Source: Panonychus citri
Taxonomy: Eukaryota > Arthropoda > Arachnida > Trombidiformes > Tetranychidae
NCBI RefSeq assembly: GCF_014898815.1
Contig: NW_026515509.1
Span: 1,674,001-1,738,000, forward strand
Direction of reading: 5' to 3'
Length of the DNA: 64,000 nucleotides
Below the pieces are notes generated by a model. That model saw only the letters and a program-made list of their open reading frames with translations, ran no database searches and was not told the DNA's origin. The position numbers and the translations under genes were made by a program. Every line of letters starts with the position of its first letter. Position 1 is the stretch's first letter. This document shows positions 56,153 through 64,000 of the stretch, one piece after another.

Positions 56153-59100
56153 GAGAAGAGAACAAGAAAAAAAAATTCTATCATAAGTTGAAGGTGTTAA
56201 GGATCCTCTTCACAAGGATCAACATGAGTTTTTGTATTTTTTTTCTCTCTTTGTATTGGATACATGATGGAATCACTCATCACCAACCGTTGTGTTTGTC
56301 AATCAAACCAATTATTCAACATGTAAGGATTCTCATCTTGAAACCGATCAAAATTGATCAATCCAAGGGTTTGACTCAAATTAGAAGGAGATTACCGAGT
56401 AGACTAATTTTATCTTCGCAAGAACCAGAGATTTGAGTCTCTACCCTTGGATTAACCTTTCAAGAAATGAGATCAATCTCCACTTGAAAAGGATACAACA
56501 AAAAAAGGGAAAATAACAGTACATTTAGCTAATTTGTTCCATGTTAACAGAAATACGAATCAATATTAGTATTTCATATAATAAGTTCGAATGTTGATAT
56601 GTAAACATTTCTTCCATTTTAACGATAAATACATGGAAATTGAAACATAACAAACTTATTAGATATTTCCCATGGTAGAGTTGATTTCATGTAATAGAAG
56701 AGAAAAACAAAACAAAAAACAGAAAACAAGATTAGATTCGATTAACAAAAGTAACTATTTTTTTCTATTCTTTTTTTTTGTTTAAAAAAGAAAAGAATGA
56801 AAATATTCTGTTCTCATTAACTATTCGAATGAATTGAAACAAATATACACACAGAGATGATGATAGAGATGATAAAGAATAAAATAAAATACAATTGATT
56901 CATTAATAGTTGATGAAATATAGAGAGCAGATTATTGATTCAATTGTTATTATGTAAACAAATGAATATGATGCCAAAAGAATGAGATTATCAGTTGAAT
57001 TCATTAACACACTAACACCAAAGATTTACAATGAGATAGGAAATTGTTTCAAATTGTTTAATTGTTGAAATGTAAAAAATGGATAATTAAACAATTAATA
57101 CAATTAAATATGAAAAAGAAAACAAAAAATGAAAAAAAAATGTAAACAAAGAGTTGAGGGTTCGTCTTTTAATTACCATTTGATTGATGTTCTTTAATTT
57201 TTTTTCTTTGTTTCTTGATTGACAATTAAATTGGATTATTTGTCGACAATTATGTTATCACTTTGATCATCATGTAAACAATTAAGATCAATAATTGTCG
57301 AGAAAAATTTTCGCTCCAGAAAAAAGAGACACAATCTAATTAATTGTGATTGTTTCGATCTCTGTTCCAACAATCATAATCATAATTAACTAACGATGAT
57401 TATAATGATGATCGTTAAGAGACAGATTTAATTGTTACCAATACAATTATCAGTTAACTAACATAATTAACTAATTCATGGATTCATTGAGTTTTCTTAA
57501 TTGCTGATCAGCTGGAAATTGTAACTAATATAACCAATTATTTTCCTTGGATAATTAATCATGATTAGTTAATCGTTAGATGATTTGATTTCATGATTAT
57601 GTTTATATTGATAAATTATGTGAACAATTAAATTGTAAAATATTGAAAAGTTTCTGATTTAATTAATTAATGTTAATCACGATAGAGGATGAGCTGATTA
57701 TTGATTATGTTGTTGCAGTTGATTGTTAACCTTTAAATTATTTAGCAATTTAAGTTTATATTAATTTTTGCAACAAGTTAATAGTTAATCATTTGAAGAT
57801 GATTAAGATTATGGTTAAAGGAAATACAATCAGCACGCAATTAAATATTAAACATCAGAATATCGTTAGTTAGTGAAAGTGATCAAAGTTTTTATCCTCA
57901 TCTTAATTTGTCCTCAATTGATAATGATCTTGATTTAATTGATTAACTTGATCATCATCATAATCTTAATCATGATTAAATCAATATCTACACGGAAGAA
58001 GGTATCATAATGTTAATTGATTAGGATAAGGATTAAATTGTTAACAATTAGCTATTGAAATATTTTATAACCAACGGGAAGCTTAATTGTGATTAGGTGA
58101 AGACAATTGTGATATTTGATTGTGGTTATCAACAACAATTAAGAAAACAAATTGACAATAATAATTATACATTATGTTCAAGGTGATTATCATTTAGATA
58201 GTTAAATGTCAAGGTGATCAACTGATTGTAGTAAATGGTCAACCTATTGGTCAGTAATTTATTAACTGTTACGAGACTGAAACAATCAATATGCTAATTG
58301 TTATATAATAAGTAAATTGTTGTAACTAAATTAAATATTATTACTGTAAATCCTAAATAAATATTCAAGGTAAAGTTTGTAAAGAAATTAAAAGTTAATT
58401 ACAATTAACTAATTGGTGATGATAGGGAAAAGAAATGTTCACAATTGTCAAAGTTTTCTATTCACTATTGATTGCAATTAGAGTTAATTGTTGCTCCGTC
58501 GCATCTCACAATCAAAAAAGTGAATTAACAAATTGTTAACCTTGTTGTGATTCAATTTTTCCATACACTAAATCAGCTTAATTGTAATGATGATTAAAGT
58601 TAATTACCAAAAAACTTTTTTTTCCCTTTTTTCTTGTACAATTTAATCAACTGTTAGCCAATGACAAGGTCATTTGACCATCGCCGAGCCTATCAAACAA
58701 TTAACAATCAAATCTAATAATAAAATTATAATTGTTGATGATTAAAAGTGATTAGATTGATGATTAAGATGAAGGTTGTATCGTGATTGTTTTACTGGTC
58801 AATTGGTATTGATAATGTTACTTTTGTTTTATGAGCGATATGTTTAATTGTTGTGATTAACTGTAAAGTTTTTTTTTCTCACTCCAATCGAAAACAAAAT
58901 CAACGGAAATTTGATCACAATCAAGGTGAAAATGATGATTAACTTGATGATGATGATTCAATAAAGTTCTTGAAACAATTAACCAGCAAAAAAGTCCATT
59001 AATAGGAAGATGATGATGAGAAAAGTTTGTTAAAGTTTCTCAGCAATATAAGTTAACTATTTGGTTGATTGTTCAACGATTGATTGTTGAATCCATTTAA

Positions 59101-62100
59101 TTGTTGTTAGTTTCAGGGTAACATTATTTAAGGGAATATATTTATTATCACTCCAGTAGTTTAATTAGCTTGATCATCTTTAATTGTTCCATTATTTTGT
59201 ATCTAGAATATTTTTCGAAAGGTGAAAAAAAAGTTCTAACTCGATAATTGATTGATCGAAATGTTCAATTCGTTGGCATTTGATTGTAAACAATTAGAAT
59301 TGATTTTATCAGTGATTTATTGATAATCATTGTTTTCACTTTCTACTATTTCCTCATCATTATTTTGATTAGATGATTAATAGTTATCTTAATTATCTTG
59401 CTTGAGATCGTAACATTAAAGCTCAATAATTAAATAGGTAAAGATGATTAAGATTGGTGAACAATTAGTTTAATTGTAAAATGAAAGTCTAATTGTTTAC
59501 CATTTAGAGTTGACCGGGTTGATTGTTGAACTTTTAGAAAGATTCAAATTATTATTATTATTCATTATACTTTTCAGTTAATCATTGGCACAATTAAGTA
59601 ATTGTTGATTTGTTAACAATAAGCGGTTAGTATATTGATCAATGGTTAATCATAATCTTAATCACTTTCTTAGGTTAATTAAATTTTGAATTTATGAGAG
59701 TTAAACCAATGATAATCAATCAATTCACAAAAAGCGCAATAAAAATTCATCAATTAAATGAAACCAAATCAATCAATTGGATTATCGTCAAAGCAATTAA
59801 ATAATATTTAGCTATTTAATTGAATTAAACATGATCATTAATTGATGTAATTAACTAATCAAACACGAAAATCTTGTGTTTAATTAGCCATAAATAACTT
59901 TCAATTGTAAATCCTTTTCTTTAGAATAACTTTTTCAACAAGAAAACAGGAAACGGAAATGATGCTTTGAATGATTCAAAGAAAATCAATTAATTTGATG
60001 AATCTAATCATGTCCATAAGAGATAATAACAATTTATTTTTTTCCAGGAAAAAAAACTTATCACGATTTAACCCAAAATACACACTAATTGTGACAATTG
60101 TAACAATTTAACTGTAATTACAATATTAAATTGTTGTTAAAATGGTGAGATATTAATTTCGTTGAGATTTTCATTTCTTCCTGTAGTAATAGTTAATCAA
60201 ATTGTAAACAATTAACTTCAATGTAATAGGGAATTAAGTTAATCATGTTTTTCAATTAAACTATTTTTCTTCATCTATTGTAAGTTTACCGTTATAATAA
60301 TTGTAATGAAAAGTTGATAACAATTTAATCATAATGTTACAACAATTAGACTTTAAAAATAGTAACAAACAATAACATGTGACCTAATATATTGGTAACA
60401 ATTTAAATTGATTGTTGAAAAAAAAGATTTACAATTAATTTTGATGATCTGTTAACATCATCAATCTAATACTTTGTAAAATATTAGTTAATCAATGAAT
60501 TAATAAATTGTTACCTGGAAACAATATTAATTGTGGTCATGTAAACTTTTAATTGTGCAATTAAATTGTAACTGATTTAGTTAATCGATTAAATAAAAAA
60601 CTATTCAATTGCTTAATGATGGTTACATTTAAATGGAAACAATTAAAGTAAAAAAGTAATCAAAATTAAGTTAATCATGTTCCTGATTATAACCAAAGGG
60701 ACAACAATTAACCTGAATTGTATTGATAATGGCAATGAGCATAATGATCAACCAATTAATCAGTGAAATCTTAATCATAATAAATCAACCCACTCTATTA
60801 ATTACTAATTACAATTGATCAAACTAATCTACTATAACCTTTAATTTTACAATTTAAAGAGAAACAATTAAAGATTCATTGAGAAATCAATTAATTGATT
60901 AGATATTTAGTCCACCAGAATGATTAATTCATGTATTTATTTAGTGATAATTACAATTAACTTACAGGAGCTTCTTCCGGTTACAATTAATCAAAAGAAA
61001 GAGTAAAAAAATAAAAATATTTAATCAATTCAAAAGATAATTAACAATTTAAATTATAATTTATAAGGTGTGGTAATTTAATATCCAAATCACAATGATT
61101 AAGATGTTGATCATGGTGATGATGATGATTAAAAGTAAATTGTAACAATATTCAGATAATCAACTACAATTAATCAGATCAATTTGAACCTTAATCTTTA
61201 TATTATATATAAAAATAATATGATACAATAATTGTAATAGTTAATCATGGTAATCAAGCAAGTTTGCATCTTTGATTGTGAATTACTATTAAACAATTCA
61301 TTCAAACAATTTAAATCCAATCAATTGTTTAGGGTTGATTGTTTTGCCTTTTAAATTGTTGATCGTTCATTTTGTTTCTGGTTTCATCTAAATTGTAAAC
61401 CGATAATCAAGTTGATTATGAATCAATCTCAAAAGTAAATCATCAAAACAATAATGTGTCTTATTTGTTTGTAATACTTAATTTCTGGATTTAATTTAAT
61501 TGTTGGTATTAGTTTATTTTCACCACTAATTTGTTAACTACAATTTATTGTTATTATTATTTTGATCACTTGGTCAGTTTACACCTTTGGGCACACCCAA
61601 TGATAATCATAACAATCTGATAACATTAATTGTAATAATAATATTAATCAATGGATCACAATCAAGATGATCACCTTAATCATAATCTCAATCATAATTT
61701 GACCTCAATATGACACAAGATACAGAGATTAATTTAATTTGATTGGCCAGAAAAAAAATTCAACATCAAATCAGCAACAACATTAAGGTTTCAGATTATC
61801 AGGATCAAGATGATTAAATTGATCAACCATTAAGTTGATTCATTCAATGAGCAATTTAAATGATTGTAAACTAGAAAAACATTAATAAATTGTTAGCAAT
61901 TTAACTTGAACACTGATTTCCATGTAATTGTTAGAGTGCTTGTTTATGTAGATGATGTCGATGGATGATCTTCCTATGTAAATGGTAAGAAATTGAATCT
62001 TTTATTACATGAGATTAATAGGAATCGATAATCATGATTAAATAATTCATTTTGATTCTGATTATCTGAACACTGAACTTTTAACTGAATTTGTAACAAC

Positions 62101-64000
62101 AGTAAAAAAAAAGTTAAACTGTGAGATTTATGAAATTAAATCAATTGAGTGTAACTAAATCAAATTGCTAACGAATCAACGACCAATCCAAACAATCAAA
62201 TATTAATCTAATTGCTATTGACAATTTAAACTTAATTGTGTCCTTTTTTCTGGTGTTTTGTTGATTCTCACATTATTGATTGGTTGGTTGATTGATTGTG
62301 AGATTTTTTCTTTTACTAATTTTTAACAATCAAGGTTATCGAATTGATATATTTACATTAATCATTGTTGATTAATTGTCGAGTTTTAATTAAATGAAAA
62401 GGAGGAAAACTGTAGTTCAAAAGTGATCACCTCGAATCGATACTCGAAACTAGATCGAAAATCTTTGAAAAGTTATTACAAAATTGACCGAGAAAGTTTT
62501 CCATTTATATTAATAGTTGGAAATCATTAATTGAGTCAACAATCAGAAACAATTAACTGTCAATGAGAAAGTTTGATTGATAATCAAATTTGATTGAGAA
62601 TCAAAATCAAGGTAAAAATTGTTCAATAATTTTAACACTTCTTAATTGTTTACCAGTTACTTGATTGATAGGTAAACAATTGAATATTTAATTGTTGTTT
62701 AAAAGTGAAAGTCAATCTCATTTGACTAATAATGTTAAATTAAAGTAAATCATAAATATAAATCCGGTTACTTTGATATTAAACTAAATTAAGTTAATTA
62801 TAACTTTCTACCTGATTGATTGGATTGGTTGACTGTTGATTAGTTGAATTGATAAAACCAGTGAAAGTGAAATTATAAACAATTATTATGAAAAGTTGAT
62901 TATACAAGTTAATTGACTTCAATCACGCAAAACAATTAATAATTATTATTAATAATAGGAAATAAAACTTAATTTAATTATATATAAAAAGTTCATCAGT
63001 AATCAAATTTGATGATTTCTTAAAACCAATAAATCATTGAACCGATTTAAAAAGTGATCAAGTTGATAATCAACACTCGCAATCAAATGAAATTGAAAGT
63101 TGATTGTTTGATACCAAAATTATCAACATAATTAACAACATTGACCTCTCACCGGTTGTTGATTACCTTTAATTGTTAATCGAATGCATCTAATAATTAA
63201 GTCAATATCCAGAAACAAAAGTTGATAAGTTATTAACTGAAGGTGTGTGATCATTATGGTTGTTTGTTTATCTTTAGATAAATAAAAAGTAATTGTAAAA
63301 AAATTAAGGTTAGGTTATTGTTTACAATTAGTGACACTGTTAATTGTTGATTAATTGTGATTAAGGAAAGATAAACACTTTGATTGTAGCAATAAAGGAA
63401 AAATAAATTCTCGTTAATTGGTAATGATTCTGATGGTGGATTAGTTCAAGTGATTAACACGAAAAAATTAGCAAACTTTAAATTTTCACAATTAGTTTGA
63501 TTGTTTATACGATAAATTTGAAACAATTAACGTTCAATAATCTTTAAGATTAGTTTCAAGATGTTTCTTTGTTAATTATTACAACAATTTAATGATAATC
63601 AAGAAAACAAATACCATTTAATTCATGGTAATTATAATTTACTTGAAAAGTTTACAATCATTTTAATTGTTGATTGTTAACATGACAGGTAAATCATTTG
63701 TTGCTAATTAATCAATTCCAATTAATCAACTAATGGTAAATAGTACAAAAATTAACTTGGATAATTAAAACACAAGAAATTGGAAGGAAAAATCAGTTAA
63801 TTGTTTGATTAACCAATACACTAATCAAATCAAAGGCAATTAACTTATAATTGTGAATAGCAAACGATAACAATAGTGGAAACAATTAATTAATTGTTAA
63901 CGAATCAGTGATTGTGCAAGTGAAAGTATAAAAATAGTGATTGAAGTAAAATTTTACTGATTGTAATTATAAGTAATTAAATTAACCAGATATTGAGACG
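56153..64000. other. AT-rich gene-free region with dense TAATTG/CAATTA words
   Basis: No convincing exon on either strand. The open frame at 56137-56436 starts at a GTG and has no family likeness. From about 57000 onward words such as ACAATTAA, GTTAATTG, TTAATCAT and TGATTAA recur every few dozen bases on both strands. It may be a cis-regulatory desert of a gene beyond the window or simply a lineage-specific composition. Confidence 0.6.

Noticed and set aside
56137..56436. 99-codon ORF right after the tandem duplication
   Set aside because: Starts at GTG and begins in the repeat border; no family likeness.
1..64000. CRISPR array, operons, tRNA or rRNA genes
   Set aside because: None seen. 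The sequence is eukaryotic nuclear DNA with spliceosomal introns, and the only regular repeats are microsatellites and the duplications listed.

Overview
The window is AT-rich nuclear DNA of a compact arthropod genome. Genes have short AT-rich introns with GT..AG borders, and there are metazoan orthologues (Brr2/SNRNP200, WDR61/Ski8, RpS27, Ced-6/GULP, RP2, an ENTREP/FAM189-like protein) beside an arthropod-type gustatory receptor. A spider mite (Tetranychus or a relative) is my best guess from gene style; nothing here proves the species.

Layout. 1-9.15 kb is a young, unstable mosaic. Three F-box/LRR gene units lie in tandem (1346-2784 intact, 3530-4890 decayed, 6340-7750 intact). Interspersed are degenerate antisense pieces of the neighbouring Brr2 gene and of a small secreted-protein gene, plus one unrecognised minus-strand exon (8138-8683). 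9.2-16.07 kb is the minus-strand Brr2 helicase gene, nearly full length but carrying a 2-nt frameshift near 10217; a duplicate fragment at the window start keeps the correct frame. 16.07-17.07 kb is the divergent spacer to WDR61, holding a 17-bp-arm hairpin and another Brr2 fragment. WDR61 (17.07-18.31, +) converges on RpS27 (18.78-19.50, -). RpS27 diverges from ced-6 (20.62-23.40, +).

24.75-25.74 kb (-) encodes a secreted His/Gly/Trp repeat protein unlike anything I can name. It lies between two 280-bp direct copies of a non-coding segment. RP2 (29.06-43.55, +) has six exons and a 12.5 kb intron. That intron contains a mariner relic with terminal inverted repeats, another frameshifted coding relic, and an intact intronless gene for a bipartite helix-turn-helix protein with an acidic tail, probably a domesticated transposase DNA-binding domain. 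A gustatory receptor gene follows (44.01-45.46, +), then a four-exon ENTREP-like tetraspan gene (46.48-51.83, -). 53.5-56.15 kb is a nearly perfect 1.32 kb tandem duplication. From there to the end (about 7.8 kb) I see no gene, only AT-rich DNA saturated with TAATTG/CAATTA words.

Most genes are unlinked housekeeping functions: splicing (Brr2), transcription elongation/RNA decay (WDR61), translation (RpS27), corpse engulfment and endocytosis (Ced-6), ARL3-dependent ciliary/membrane trafficking (RP2) and ITCH-type ubiquitin ligase recruitment (ENTREP-like). The fast-evolving parts are the F-box array, the His-rich secreted gene, the nested HTH gene and the receptor. Splice sites were placed by eye from frame continuity, consensus borders and remembered family sequence; no search was run.
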